Of a stretch of 64,000 nucleotides of DNA, positions 37,184 to 47,592 are shown piece after piece; the first letter of the stretch is position 1; every line of letters begins with the position of its first letter. Below the pieces are notes generated by a model, which saw only the letters and a program-made list of their open reading frames with translations, was not told the origin of the DNA and made no database searches. This stretch comes from an uncultured Scytonema sp. Its GTDB lineage: Bacteria; Cyanobacteriota; Cyanobacteriia; Cyanobacteriales; Nostocaceae. A program made the position numbers and the translations under genes. The stretch spans positions 16,309 through 80,308 of the forward strand of contig CALMVQ010000377.1 in NCBI GenBank assembly GCA_937873135.1. Direction: 5' to 3'.

Positions 37184-37491
37184 TTAACTCCCCAATTTAG
37201 TAAGTGCCTCTCCCGTAACTCGACAGATTCGCCACTCATCTAGAATCGATGCTCCCATACGGCGATAATTATGAAAGAATAGGGCGAAACCCACAGCTTT
37301 TCCTGTGTCTTATGCTACAATTACATCTGCGTATTTTTTTCGCCAAACAGATGCTTTTGGAGTTCTAAAGCATTGCCAGTAACTGCATCAGATAATTTTC
37401 CATATTCTGCCAGTGCTTGAATCAAATAGAATAGCACGCTGCAATCTTTTGGTTCGGCAAAACGTAAAACTAAATCACTATTATAAGTCAT
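37184..37491 (-). pseudogene. GNAT acetyltransferase pseudogene with frameshift, stop and internal deletion
   Basis: From ATG at 37491 the minus strand reads LVLRFAEPKDCSVLFYLIQA and on to LELQKHLFGEK, the N-terminus of a GNAT acetyltransferase. A run of seven A then lacks one base; restoring it gives GEKKYADVIVA, a TAA, then DTGKAVGFALFFHNY. The next residues RRMGASILDEWRICRVTGEA followed by LTKLGS are the C-terminus of the same family, so the middle (acetyl-CoA binding core) is deleted between FFHNY and RRMGA. Three independent lesions mark it as dead. It is too broken to show as a single long reading frame. Confidence 0.75.
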
Positions 37492-37556
37492 TAGTCATTT
37501 TTCCTTAGTTCTCAGTCTTTAAGTCTAAGGAAAAATGATTAATGATTAACGAATCT

Positions 37557-38696
37557 TTATATCAACCATCCCTTTAAACGTTTTGCGATATGAGGACGTC
37601 GTAATTTCCGCATAGCTTTGCTTTGAATTTGTCGCACTCGTTCGCGGGAAAGATTGAACATATTACCAACTTCTTCTAAGGTACAAGGTTCACTGGTAAT
37701 CAAACCGTACCTTAACGAAATCACATCTTTTTCTCGTGGCGTCAGTACATCACCCAAGACTTCCCAAATCTCCTGACGCATCATGGTTTCGTTCATTTTT
37801 GCTTCTGGAGATTGATTATCTTCATCTTCTAGCAAATCCATCAACTCAGTGTCTTCTTCTTTACCAACCCGGTGATTAAGGGAAAGTGCTTGACGCCGTA
37901 GTTGTTGCAATTGGCGTAGTTGTTGCGGGGGAATTTCTAAAGCCTCCGCCATTTCCACTTCGGTTGGATTGCGACCTAATTTTTGTTTGAGTTCTCGTTG
38001 CGCTTTTTTAAGTTTGTTAAGTTTTTCAACAATGTGAATCGGTAAGCGAATTGTCCTCGCATCGTTAGCGATCGCTCTTGTAATTGCTTGTCTAATCCAC
38101 CAATAAGCGTAGGTAGAAAATTTATACCCTTTATCTGGATCGAATTTTTCTGTAGCACGATTTAAACCCATTGCTCCTTCCTGAATCAAATCCAGGAAAG
38201 GAACACCGCGATTGAGATACCGCTTGGCGATTGACACTACCAACCGCAGATTGGAGCGAATCATTTTGCGTTTTGCTACACGACCTAGATACAAACGATG
38301 TTCTAGCTGCTTTTCCGTCATTCCCAACTGGGATGCGACATTTTCTTTGGTAGGTTGGAGTTCCAATTTTTCTGGCAAAGAACATTGTAACTCTCTAACT
38401 TCTTCTATAAACCGCACTCGCCGCGCCAACTCTACCTCTTCATCCGGCTTCAGCAACGGATATCGCGCCATCTCCTTAAAAAACGCGCCTACAGCGTCAT
38501 CATGCTCGGTCTTATTGTATCCCGAGGGTCGTGCTGCTGCCATTTCATCCCCATCGCGCTCTCCTGGTTCCAGATTTTCGGCAATTTGGGAGAGTTCCTC
38601 TGCTACTGCCTCTAATCCGCTTGAAGATGGTTCCATATCAGCAGCATTATCTATAATCTCCATTGTTTCCAATGTTCCCAATTCAGCAATATTCAT
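37557..38696 (-). CDS. RNA polymerase group 2 sigma factor (possibly SigC)
   Basis: A 379-residue sigma-70 family factor. Region 1.2 is at DAVGAFFKEMARYPLLKPDE. Region 2 includes NLRLVVSIAKRYLNRGVPFL, DLIQEGAMGLNRATEKFDPD and YAYWWIRQAITRAIANDART, used for core binding and -10 recognition. Region 4 has PREKDVISLRYGL and CTLEEVGNMFNLSRERVRQI for -35 recognition. Length and the acidic N-terminus fit a non-essential group 2 factor; the EGAMGLNRATEKF wording and C-terminal KRLKGWLI fit SigC, but assignment needs alignment. A long promoter-bearing gap of about 870 bases lies upstream. Confidence 0.93.
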   Translation of the reverse strand: MNIAELGTLETMEIIDNAADMEPSSSGLEAVAEELSQIAENLEPGERDGDEMAAARPSGYNKTEHDDAVGAFFKEMARYPLLKPDEEVELARRVRFIEEVRELQCSLPEKLELQPTKENVASQLGMTEKQLEHRLYLGRVAKRKMIRSNLRLVVSIAKRYLNRGVPFLDLIQEGAMGLNRATEKFDPDKGYKFSTYAYWWIRQAITRAIANDARTIRLPIHIVEKLNKLKKAQRELKQKLGRNPTEVEMAEALEIPPQQLRQLQQLRRQALSLNHRVGKEEDTELMDLLEDEDNQSPEAKMNETMMRQEIWEVLGDVLTPREKDVISLRYGLITSEPCTLEEVGNMFNLSRERVRQIQSKAMRKLRRPHIAKRLKGWLI

Positions 38697-39572
38697 AGTT
38701 TCTTTCAGAGATGGTTGCTTTTTTTGGTACGTAATTTCTCTAACTGCCGATCTAAAATGCTGACTAATTACGCTACACCCACATCATTAGCATCTAAATA
38801 TTCTCTGTCAAGCATTTATAATCAAGCAGACGGCTGTCTTTATTTCTCATTACACCGTGTATACCTATGACAATGAGAAATTAAATCTATTTACTTCATA
38901 CCCTGGTAAATTTAGATAAATCTCATAAAAATGGAGTGGTAGAACACGTTAAAAGTTTTTAGTTTCACAAGCATTTCGCCATTGGTCGCCACTTGATCAG
39001 CTAGTAATACTTGTAAAATAATATTTTCAGTAAGAGCGTGTTTTTCCCAAACATTTATAGCTAATAGAGTGACGGCACTTGCTTAAATGCTTACTTGTTT
39101 TGATTTCAACACATATTTCGCTCATTTTTTCTAGGCTACAAAATTTTTTCACCCCTCCATCAAAAGTTCTGTATTCTAACAATTATAAGATTTATACTTG
39201 CCCATTGCCAATACTTAAATGTTTCTATATTTTCCATTTTTTTCTACTCTTTATGCATTGGCAGATGTTGAAGATTTTTGGAGACGTACCACTGATAGCC
39301 CTTTTCCTATTGGTGTCAAATTAATAGGTTAAAGTTTACAGAGAGAATGGTCTTTATCAAGGTTCCCATACACTTAAAGGCTTTAATATCTATCAATAGG
39401 GGGAAAAGAAGTATTCCTTCTTCAGGAATCAGAGGAAAAATCCGGAGAAAAAACTAAAATTGATTGATTTTATCAGCGGAATGACATAAGAGGAAACTTA
39501 TCAAGTATTATGTCTTATGACAGTATTGATAAATACATTTTTAAGTAACGGAAGCCGATAGTTAGAGTTGAG
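38697..39572. other. Long AT-rich intergenic region between sigma factor and priA
   Basis: About 875 bases between divergent genes. No gene is supported; an 81-codon plus-strand reading near 39079-39324 is hydrophobic, AT-driven and lacks a domain. The region should contain promoters for both genes. No riboswitch or small RNA was recognised by eye. Confidence 0.4.
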
Positions 39573-39641
39573 TTGACAAGGTTAATATTGACCAACAGGC
39601 TCTCTCGAAATAAAAGAGCGATTAATTTAGAAACCATATTT

Positions 39642-42236
39642 ATGTATATGAATGGCTTAATACCTCTAGTAGTTGCTGAATCTGGTAGCTCGTACAATCT
39701 TGGTATACCGGGGATAACCGGACATCAGTGGATTGAAGTCCTCGTAGATTGTCCGGGAAACACAGAGCTATATGTGTATCGATTGCCAGGGCAGTTAGAA
39801 GTAAAACCAGGTGATATTTTAACTGTGCCATTTGGGGCTCAAATGTTAGGAGGGATAGCCATTCGTTTACTGACACAACCCCCAGTAGATATACCTCTCG
39901 AGAAAATTCGAGACGTACAAGATGTCGTTAGTGAAGAATTTTTCCCAACGACTTACTGGGAACTGTTGAATAAAGTCGCAGCATACTACTATACACCCTT
40001 AATTCAAGTTATACGTGTCGCTTTGCCACCAGGTTTACTAGGAAGATCGCAGCGTCGAATTCGGCTTATAAAGGGGGAAGGGGGAGAAGGGGAAAACCAA
40101 AAGGAGATCAAGGGACAAAAAAGGCAAATTAGCAGAAATTTTCCCCAATTGCCCACTCTCATGCCTTTCCTAAGTCCTGTAGCTCGGGAGATTCTAGAAA
40201 TATTAAGCGCACAAGCAGATGGAGACTATAGCTTTAGCTACCTGCAAAAACAAGTAAAAGCTGCTTACCGGGGAGTTAGAGAGTTGCAGCAACGTGGTTT
40301 GGTAGAAAGTTACTTGGAACCTCCACGACAGACTAAACCAAAGCAACAGAAAGCAGCAATTCTCGTAGGCAGTACTTTAGATCCCGACTTAACAACTCGT
40401 CAGCGAGAAATTTTAGAAATCCTGCGACAGCGGGGTGGTGAGTTATGGCAAAGTGAATTGTTGCAAATTTGTCATGCAAGTACCTCCACTCTCAAGACGT
40501 TAGAGAAAAAAGGTTACATAGTCGTTCAGGAACGAGAAGTATTGCGAACAGCTTCTTTCGAGCAATCTGAGGAGATGAAGGGAGAACAAGCAAAATCCCT
40601 GACTCCCTTTCAATTACAAGCCTTGAAGAGCATTACTCAACTTGATGGATATGCTACAGTATTGTTACATGGGGTAACAGGTTCGGGAAAAACAGAAGTT
40701 TATTTGCAAGCGATCGCACCTCTATTAGCCCAGGGGAAGTCAGCCCTCGTTTTAGTACCGGAAATTGGACTCACACCCCAACTGACAGATCGTTTCCACT
40801 CGCGTTTTGGCAATAAAGTCAGCGTTTACCACAGTGCTCTCTCAGATGGCGAACGTTACGATACTTGGCGACAAATGCTGACTGGAGTTCCCCAAGTTGT
40901 GATCGGTACGCGGAGTGCCGTTTTCTCACCTTTGCCAAACTTGGGATTAATTATATTAGATGAAGAACACGATAGCAGCTTTAAACAGGATTCACCCATC
41001 CCTACATACAACGCTCGTACTGTCGCTCAATGGCGTGCAGAATTAGAAAATTGCCCCTTGATCTTAGGTTCGGCAACTCCCTCCCTAGAAAGTTGGGTGA
41101 GTGTTAGCCTTACTGAGAGACAAGACAGGAGTTATGACTCTCCCTCCCTCTTTCACTACCTGTCACTTCCCGAACGTGTCAACTCCCGTCCTTTACCACC
41201 TATAGAAGTGGTAGATATGCGGCAAGAGTTGCAGCAGGGAAATAAGTCAATTTTCAGCCGATCTCTTGAATCCGCTTTGCAGGAGTTACAACAAAAACGT
41301 CAACAAGGAATTTTATTTATCCATCGGCGGGGACATAGTACTTTTGTCTCTTGCCGCAGTTGTGGATATGTGATTGAGTGTCCTCACTGTGACGTGTCAT
41401 TGTCATATCACCAGAGCGAGGAAGGTGCGCCACAATTGTTGCGATGTCATTACTGTAACTTTGTGCGATCGCATCCGCAAAACTGTCCTGAATGCAGTTC
41501 TCCTTATCTTAAAAATTTTGGAAGCGGAACTCAACGAGTGGCACAGGAGTTAGCAAAGCAATTTCCCGAACTGCGCTTCATCCGTTTTGACAGCGATACG
41601 ACTCGCACCAAAGGGGCACACCGCACGCTATTAACTCGATTTGCTAATGGTGAAGCAGATTTGTTAGTCGGCACGCAAATGCTGACTAAGGGATTAGATC
41701 TGTCTCAAGTGACACTTGTCGGTGTTGTTTCAGCCGATGGGTTATTGCATCTGTCTGACTATCGTGCTAGTGAACGGGCGTTTCAAACCTTGACACAGGT
41801 GGCAGGACGTGCAGGTAGAGGAGAAGATCCAGGAAGGGTGATTATTCAAACTTATACTCCAGAGCATCCTGTCATCGAGGCAGTAAAACATCACGATTAT
41901 CAATCTTTCACTCAAGCCGAATTAGAACAAAGGCAGGCGCTGAATTATCCTCCCTACGGACGGTTGATTTTATTACGGTTGAGTAGCCTATCTTCCATAA
42001 GCGTGGAGAATGTTGCCCAGACCATAGCAACAGCTTTATCGGCACATGCAGGGTTAGAAATATTGGGACCAGCACCAGCTAATATTTTACGGGTAGCTAA
42101 TCGTTATCGCTGGCAGATCCTGCTGAAGTTTCCTCCTCATACATTACCACAGTTGCCGAATTGGGAGGAAGTCAGAGCGCTTTGTCCCCAATCTGTCAGT
42201 TTGACTATTGATGTTGACCCAATAAATATGATGTGA
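39642..42236 (+). CDS. priA: Primosomal protein N' (PriA helicase)
   Basis: An 864-residue 3'-5' helicase that restarts stalled replication forks. Helicase motifs are clear: Walker A LLHGVTGSGKTEVYL, DEEH in LIILDEEHDSSFKQDSP, GSATPSLESW, and motif VI VAGRAGRGEDPGRV. The zinc-binding cysteine cluster is CRSCGYVIECPHC with LLRCHYCNF and CPECSSPYL. The N-terminal DNA-binding domain (VLVDCPGNTELYVYRLPGQL) is present, with a low-complexity insert near 145-165 (KGEGGEGENQKEIKGQ). ATG at 39642 is preferred to the TTG at 39573. The length is somewhat above the E. coli protein, as is usual in cyanobacteria. Confidence 0.95.
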   Translation: MYMNGLIPLVVAESGSSYNLGIPGITGHQWIEVLVDCPGNTELYVYRLPGQLEVKPGDILTVPFGAQMLGGIAIRLLTQPPVDIPLEKIRDVQDVVSEEFFPTTYWELLNKVAAYYYTPLIQVIRVALPPGLLGRSQRRIRLIKGEGGEGENQKEIKGQKRQISRNFPQLPTLMPFLSPVAREILEILSAQADGDYSFSYLQKQVKAAYRGVRELQQRGLVESYLEPPRQTKPKQQKAAILVGSTLDPDLTTRQREILEILRQRGGELWQSELLQICHASTSTLKTLEKKGYIVVQEREVLRTASFEQSEEMKGEQAKSLTPFQLQALKSITQLDGYATVLLHGVTGSGKTEVYLQAIAPLLAQGKSALVLVPEIGLTPQLTDRFHSRFGNKVSVYHSALSDGERYDTWRQMLTGVPQVVIGTRSAVFSPLPNLGLIILDEEHDSSFKQDSPIPTYNARTVAQWRAELENCPLILGSATPSLESWVSVSLTERQDRSYDSPSLFHYLSLPERVNSRPLPPIEVVDMRQELQQGNKSIFSRSLESALQELQQKRQQGILFIHRRGHSTFVSCRSCGYVIECPHCDVSLSYHQSEEGAPQLLRCHYCNFVRSHPQNCPECSSPYLKNFGSGTQRVAQELAKQFPELRFIRFDSDTTRTKGAHRTLLTRFANGEADLLVGTQMLTKGLDLSQVTLVGVVSADGLLHLSDYRASERAFQTLTQVAGRAGRGEDPGRVIIQTYTPEHPVIEAVKHHDYQSFTQAELEQRQALNYPPYGRLILLRLSSLSSISVENVAQTIATALSAHAGLEILGPAPANILRVANRYRWQILLKFPPHTLPQLPNWEEVRALCPQSVSLTIDVDPINMM

Positions 42237-42539
42237 TGATATTCGGTAAAAGATAGCTGTCACTCTCAAGGTTATAGCTATAAATCATAAAGTCCGCGCT
42301 CGTCTGGTTTGATTCGCTCCCCGTGTCGCTAGTCAAAACAATTACTGAGATTTATAATTATGTAAGTATAAAAATCCGGTTATGTCATCGTTAGTTATGC
42401 TTACTCCCGTTATTAAGTGTAAACTTACCGATGCAATTTCTGCTCGAACTCTCCCTAAAAAGTAGTATAAAGGGCATCGAAAGGAGTAAATATACTGATA
42501 AGTTCTTCATAAAGAGAATATCTAAATTTTTTCTAATTC
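42237..42539. other. Intergenic region upstream of kdpA
   Basis: About 300 bases that should hold the kdp promoter. A 90-codon plus-strand reading overlapping the kdpA start is a shadow. No kdpF-like small ORF directly before kdpA was found. Confidence 0.4.
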
Positions 42540-44240
42540 ATGTTGCAAGGATTTTTTCAAATTGCTCTAACGCTACTTATTGTTGTAGCGCTGACTCCTA
42601 TCTTAGGAGACTATTTAGCGCGTGTTTTTATGGCAAACAAAACAATTCTCGACCCTGTGATGATGCCTGTAGAAAAGTTTATCTACTTTCTTGGTGGTAT
42701 TGACACACAAAAAGACATGACGGGTCGCCAGTATGCGTCTGCAGTGCTTATCAGTAATTCGGCAATGGCGATTCTGGTCTTTGTGCTGCTGATATTTTCA
42801 GCAAAATTACCGCTAAATCCAACGCATTTGAAAACGCCTTCATGGGATACAGCGTTGCATACAACTATTTCATTCGTCGTCAACGGTGATTTACAACATT
42901 ACTCAGGCGAGACAACCATGTCATATTTAGCCCAAGTAGCTGCTTTGGGTTTCTTAATGTTTGTTGCTCCCGCAACTGGGGCTGGAGTAGGGATTGCCTT
43001 TATTCGAGGTTTGACAGGCAGACCATTGGGAAATTTTTACGTTGATTTAACTCGTTTTATCACACGAGTTTTATTACCCATATCACTTGTGGGGGCAGTG
43101 TTATTGCTGATGACTGGTGTACCGGAAACTTTCGCACCCCCAGCGACAGTAACAACCTTGGAAGGGGCAACTCAAACAATAGCCTGTGGTCCAGTCGCTC
43201 ATTTTGAGAGCATTAAGATGTTAGGGGAAAATGGAGGTGGTTTTTTTGCTGTTAACTCTGCCCATCCCTATGAAAATCCTAATGGTGCTTCTAATCTGTT
43301 AGAAATAGTGGCTCAGCTTTGCATTCCCACAGCTTTTATTTATACCTACGGTGTATTTACAGGTAACAAAAAGCAAACCTGGTTGCTTTTTTGGATGGTT
43401 TTTGCCATTTTTGTTGTTCTAATTACGATGAGTGCAGTGGTTGAGTACCAAGGCAATCCCTTAGTTAATTATCGACTGGGAGGACAGCAGCCGAATTTAG
43501 AAGGCAAAGAAGTGAGATTGGGTTGGGCCCAAACGGCTTTATTTGCAGTTACTACCACCGGAACTATGACTGGCGCAGCCAACGGCGCGTTTGATTCCCT
43601 GATGCCTACAACTAACTTTTGCACCCTTGTGAATATGTTTCTTCAAGTTATTTGGGGATCGTTGGGTACAGGTACGGCTCATTTGTTTATCTACCTACTG
43701 TTAGCTATGTTTTTGAGTAGCTTGATGGTTGGGCGATCGCCGGAATTTTTAGGACGCAAGATTGAAAAATGGGAAATTACCTTAATCGGCTTGGTTGTAC
43801 TCATCCATCCCTTATTGATTTTATTTCCTACCAGTATCACCCTTACTTTTCCCAATAGCTTAGCAGGCGTTAACAATCCGGGCTTTCACGGGCTAATTCA
43901 GGTAGTCTATGAGTATGCCTCAGCTGCTTCTGGCAATGGTTCTAGGATGGCTGGATTAGGAAATAGTCAACCAGCATCTACTGCGCTATGGTGGAATTTG
44001 AGTACAAGCCTTACCCTCTGGGCGGGACGATTTATTCCAATCATTACCCTGCTGCTTCTAGCCGATAGTATGTACCACAAAAAACCTACACCGATGAGTT
44101 CCATGACATTGCAGACAGATACTAATTTATTTATAGGAGTGACTGCTGCCACCATTCTCATTCTAGGGATACTAACATTTTTCCCTGTTTTGGCTTTGGG
44201 ACCCTTAGCTGAAGCATTTCAACTGGGAATCGGACAGTAA
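42540..44240 (+). CDS. kdpA: Potassium-transporting ATPase subunit KdpA
   Basis: The K+ channel-like subunit of the high-affinity KdpFABC pump. The 566-residue protein has the multiple membrane segments of the superfamily of K+ transporters, and the filter-like glycine-rich segments [19 protein letters not shown] and [19 protein letters not shown]. The C-terminus also keeps [17 protein letters not shown]. Length is normal. It opens the kdp cluster, which is expected to be induced by K+ limitation. Two unrelated ORFs lie between it and kdpB, which is unusual. Confidence 0.97.
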   Translation: MLQGFFQIALTLLIVVALTPILGDYLARVFMANKTILDPVMMPVEKFIYFLGGIDTQKDMTGRQYASAVLISNSAMAILVFVLLIFSAKLPLNPTHLKTPSWDTALHTTISFVVNGDLQHYSGETTMSYLAQVAALGFLMFVAPATGAGVGIAFIRGLTGRPLGNFYVDLTRFITRVLLPISLVGAVLLLMTGVPETFAPPATVTTLEGATQTIACGPVAHFESIKMLGENGGGFFAVNSAHPYENPNGASNLLEIVAQLCIPTAFIYTYGVFTGNKKQTWLLFWMVFAIFVVLITMSAVVEYQGNPLVNYRLGGQQPNLEGKEVRLGWAQTALFAVTTTGTMTGAANGAFDSLMPTTNFCTLVNMFLQVIWGSLGTGTAHLFIYLLLAMFLSSLMVGRSPEFLGRKIEKWEITLIGLVVLIHPLLILFPTSITLTFPNSLAGVNNPGFHGLIQVVYEYASAASGNGSRMAGLGNSQPASTALWWNLSTSLTLWAGRFIPIITLLLLADSMYHKKPTPMSSMTLQTDTNLFIGVTAATILILGILTFFPVLALGPLAEAFQLGIGQ

Positions 44241-44254
44241 ACAGCCAAGAGTGA

Positions 44255-44289
44255 TATAGCAGTCCTATTTAACTTGTGAAAAACTCCTT
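44255..44289 (+). repeat. TATAGCAGTCCT dispersed repeat, copy 3
   Basis: Reads TATAGCAGTCCTATTTAACT and then TGTGAAAAACTCCTT, 15 bases after the kdpA stop. It is closely similar to the copy at 34401-34435 (TATAACAGTCCTATTTGATC). Confidence 0.65.
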
Positions 44290-44389
44290 TAACTGACTCT
44301 GAACGGTTAACAGTTAACGGTCAACTGTCAAAACGTACTCAGTTTTTGATAAGCATGCTAATAAATAATAGCTGATAGAGGTTTTCAAT

Positions 44390-44803
44390 ATGTATAATTC
44401 AGAGTTTTTCCGACCATATGTCTTAATGGAAAATAATTTGCATTTTTCACAGGTTCTCAAAACAGAAGAGGTTCGGACAACGGGCAATACTGCGAAACCA
44501 CAAATCAATCTTATACCCTATGCACCACTGTTATTTGCATCAATTTGCTTAATAGTTAGTTGGAGAATTGCCGTTGTTATTTCTCGATTAAGTGTTCGCA
44601 AGTCTCCGCAAAATGGTAAATTACCTATAAACCGCTTTCAAGAAATTCCCTGTTGTAACTGTCAATTTTTTCAGGAAAACCATTATCTTAATTGTGCAGT
44701 ACAACCATCTATTGTTTTAACCAAACAAGCGCTCAATTGCTCTGACTACTTGCCTAACAGTAGCGTAAACGAACCAAAATCTACCGATGATCATCTCCGC
44801 TAA
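44390..44803 (+). CDS. Membrane protein with Cys-rich tail, inserted between kdpA and kdpB
   Basis: A 137-residue protein. A hydrophobic segment (PYAPLLFASICLIVSWRIAV, about residues 43-65) is followed by a soluble region with a distinctive cysteine pattern, EIPCCNCQFFQENHYLNCAV and then ALNCSDYLPNS. Similar CxxCxFFxxN...LxCAVxP...CxDYxP proteins appear in other cyanobacteria and may bind metal or a redox centre. The 3' end overlaps the next ORF by 17 bases. Its place inside the kdp cluster suggests cotranscription, but no role in K+ transport is established. Confidence 0.65.
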   Translation: MYNSEFFRPYVLMENNLHFSQVLKTEEVRTTGNTAKPQINLIPYAPLLFASICLIVSWRIAVVISRLSVRKSPQNGKLPINRFQEIPCCNCQFFQENHYLNCAVQPSIVLTKQALNCSDYLPNSSVNEPKSTDDHLR

Positions 44804-45332
44804 TGCCTACATTCCCTTTCCACGTCCGCTTGTCTACGCAACCTATCGAGACAAGTTGACAGAACTTGTGTCCTACTTACCAGATATACGCGGGATTGAT
44901 ATTAAGTCACGGCGTGAGGAAGGCGGACTGCTCCACTTTGTCAACGAGTGGCATGGAGGTGGAGAAATTCCTCTGGTAGCGCGTGCCGTACTCAGTGAGG
45001 CTATGCTTTCTTGGACTGATATTGCCACTTGGAACGAGTCAGAGTTTACTACAGTGTGGCGCATCAATACACACGCATTTACTGAAGCAGTTCACTGTAC
45101 TGGCAAGAACAGCTTCCTTGAAATGGAAAACGGTACGCTGATTGAAAATCGCGGTGTCCTCACTATCGATCCCAAGCAAATTAAGAATGTGCCTCAATTC
45201 CTTGCAGGTACAGTCAGTCAAACAGTTGAAGATTATTTAAGTAAGAAAATTGAACCAAATCTCCATCAAGTGGCTGAGGGGGTTCGTCTTTATTTAGAGC
45301 AGAAGCAGAAAAAGAAAAATTCTGGCATATAG
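44787..45332 (+). CDS. SRPBCC/cyclase-like ligand-binding protein, inserted between kdpA and kdpB
   Basis: A 181-residue protein with the look of a START/polyketide-cyclase (SRPBCC) fold. It begins SANAYIPFPRPLVYATYRDK, typical of a family that senses or binds hydrophobic ligands, continues with strands alternating around LLHFVNEWHGGGEIPLVARA and WRINTHAFTEAVHC, and closes with a long helix (SKKIEPNLHQVAEGVRLYLE). It overlaps the previous ORF by 17 bases and stops 112 bases before kdpB. Ligand and function are unknown. It is well placed to be cotranscribed with kdpB. Confidence 0.65.
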   Translation: MIISANAYIPFPRPLVYATYRDKLTELVSYLPDIRGIDIKSRREEGGLLHFVNEWHGGGEIPLVARAVLSEAMLSWTDIATWNESEFTTVWRINTHAFTEAVHCTGKNSFLEMENGTLIENRGVLTIDPKQIKNVPQFLAGTVSQTVEDYLSKKIEPNLHQVAEGVRLYLEQKQKKKNSGI

Positions 45333-45444
45333 TATAGCAAATTAAGGAGGTAATTTTTAAATATTTAATATAATACGCAATTTTATAAATCGCGGTGTTG
45401 GCTCAATGGTACTCAGTGGCACATAGAAAATCCCCAATTTCATC

Positions 45445-47550
45445 ATGATGGACTCCCCAAATTCCTCTTCATCTCGATCCTCTCGTTCTCTTAAGAGCGA
45501 TCGCCGTCAGGCACGCAAACGGTCGAAGATCAGCATGAAAGGACTCTACCAAAGAGCTATCAAAGATGCTTTCATCAAGCTTAATCCCAAGTATGCAATT
45601 AAAAATCCGGTGATGTTTTTAGTTTGGATCAGTGCCATCATCACTTTACTGCTAACAATCGATCCCAACCTATTTGGTTCAGTTGCAGGTAAAAACCCAC
45701 GATTGTTCAATGGATTAGTTGGAGGGATTTTGTTCTTCACTGTCTGGAGTGCTAACTTTGCTGAAGCAGTGGCTGAAGGGCGGGGGAAGGCACAAGCCGA
45801 TGCTTTACGAGCAACACAGTCAGAAATAATTGCTAAAAAATTATCCCAAGATGGCTTAGTGATTGAAGTTCCTTCCACAAGCTTGGAGCGTGGCAGTACC
45901 GTATACGTAGTTGCTGGTGATATCATCCCTGCTGATGGGGAAGTGATTATGGGTGTTGCATCGGTTGATGAATCGGCAATTACCGGGGAATCAGCACCAG
46001 TACTGAAGGAAACAGGCTCGGATGTAGTTAGTTCTGTCACAGGTGGGACTCGCATTATCTCGGATGAACTTATCATCCGCATTACAGTAGATCCAGGCAA
46101 AGGATTTCTTGACAGAATGATTGCCTTAGTGGAGGGAGCAGAACGTGCAAAAACACCAAATGAAATTGCTCTAACAGTTTTACTAGCAGTTCTGAGTTTA
46201 GTATTTCTATTTGTCGTCGTGACTCTGCCAGCGATCGCTAACTACGTCAAAATTCCAGTCAATGTCACCGTATTGATTGCTATATTAGTAGCCTTAATTC
46301 CCACCACAATTGGGGGATTACTGAGTGCGATCGGAATCGCTGGTATGGATCGAGTTGCCCAATTTAACGTCATTGCGACTTCCTGTCGGGCAGTAGAAGC
46401 GTGTAGTGATGTCAACATTCTCGTTCTTGACAAAACCGGTACAATTACTTTAGGCAACCGTTTGGCAGAAGAATTCATTCCTATCAACGGTCATTCAATC
46501 GAGGAACTTGCCCATGTAGCTTTGGCTGCAAGCGTGTTTGATGATACCTCTGAAGGCAAATCGATTGTCCGACTCGCAGAAGGGTTAGATGCCAAAATTG
46601 ATTTCGAGCGCGACAAAGCTGAAGCAGTTGATTTCTCAGCAACAACCCGCATGAGTGGCACAAATTTACCATATGGAAGTTTTGCACGTAAGGGCGCAGT
46701 ATCAGCAATTAAGGGATTTATTGATTCCGGTAACGGAAATGAGACACTAGAACTTGATTCAGTATATGAACAAGTTTCAAAACTTGGAGGTACACCTCTA
46801 GCAGTTGCCCTTGATCGTGAAATCTACGGTGTTATTTACCTCAAAGACATTGTCAAACCTGGTATTAAGGAACGCTTCGACCAGTTACGAAGAATGGGAG
46901 TGCAGACTACGATGCTGACTGGCGATAACCGCATTACCTCTAGTGTCATTGCCGATGAAGCTGGCGTAGATAACTTTATTGCCGAAGCGACTCCAGAAGA
47001 CAAAATTTCTGCCATTCAAAAAGAACAAAAAGAAGGCAAAATGGTGGCAATGACAGGGGATGGCAGTAACGATGCGCCAGCGCTTGCTCAAGCCAATGTA
47101 GGGGTAGCAATGAATACAGGTACTAAAGCAGCAAAAGAAGCTGCTAATATAGTGGATTTGGACTCCGACCCCACAAAACTAATTGATATTATTAGTATTG
47201 GTAAACAATTGCTGATAACTCGAGGTGCACTGACTACATTTTCGATAGCCAATGATATTGCCAAGTATGTGGCTATTCTCCCAGTGCTATTTGCCTCAGC
47301 TAAGCTGCAAAGTTTAAATATTATGAGGTTAAACAGCACCAATTCCGCAGTGTTGGCAACATTAATTTATAATGCTTTGATTATTCCTGCTTTGATCCCC
47401 TTAGCACTAACAGGAGTCAAGTTTACACCTATGACTCCGAATCAAATGTTGCAAAAAAATATTTTGATTTTTGGCTTGGGAGGCGTGGTTGCGCCGTTTA
47501 TTGCGATTAAATTGATTGATTTAGTGATTACATCTGTAGGTTTAGTGTGA
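45445..47550 (+). CDS. kdpB: Potassium-transporting ATPase ATP-binding subunit KdpB
   Basis: The P-type ATPase subunit that energises K+ uptake. The phosphorylation motif DKTGTIT is near residue 328, with the actuator loop DESAITGESAPV, the hinge MLTGDNRITSSVIADEAGVD and GDGSNDAPALAQANVGVAMN. Membrane segments flank the soluble domains. The N-terminus has a basic, serine-rich extension of about 40 residues before the first membrane segment. The 701-residue length is normal. kdpC follows only after a 699-base repeat-rich gap, so downstream expression may need its own promoter. Confidence 0.97.
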   Translation: MMDSPNSSSSRSSRSLKSDRRQARKRSKISMKGLYQRAIKDAFIKLNPKYAIKNPVMFLVWISAIITLLLTIDPNLFGSVAGKNPRLFNGLVGGILFFTVWSANFAEAVAEGRGKAQADALRATQSEIIAKKLSQDGLVIEVPSTSLERGSTVYVVAGDIIPADGEVIMGVASVDESAITGESAPVLKETGSDVVSSVTGGTRIISDELIIRITVDPGKGFLDRMIALVEGAERAKTPNEIALTVLLAVLSLVFLFVVVTLPAIANYVKIPVNVTVLIAILVALIPTTIGGLLSAIGIAGMDRVAQFNVIATSCRAVEACSDVNILVLDKTGTITLGNRLAEEFIPINGHSIEELAHVALAASVFDDTSEGKSIVRLAEGLDAKIDFERDKAEAVDFSATTRMSGTNLPYGSFARKGAVSAIKGFIDSGNGNETLELDSVYEQVSKLGGTPLAVALDREIYGVIYLKDIVKPGIKERFDQLRRMGVQTTMLTGDNRITSSVIADEAGVDNFIAEATPEDKISAIQKEQKEGKMVAMTGDGSNDAPALAQANVGVAMNTGTKAAKEAANIVDLDSDPTKLIDIISIGKQLLITRGALTTFSIANDIAKYVAILPVLFASAKLQSLNIMRLNSTNSAVLATLIYNALIIPALIPLALTGVKFTPMTPNQMLQKNILIFGLGGVVAPFIAIKLIDLVITSVGLV

Positions 47551-47592
47551 GTCGTGAAGTCACTAAAACAGTGCTGAGTGCGGAGGAAGAGT

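Noticed and set aside
39079..39324. 81-codon hydrophobic ORF upstream of priA
   Set aside because: AT-driven hydrophobic composition without a start signal; no support for coding.
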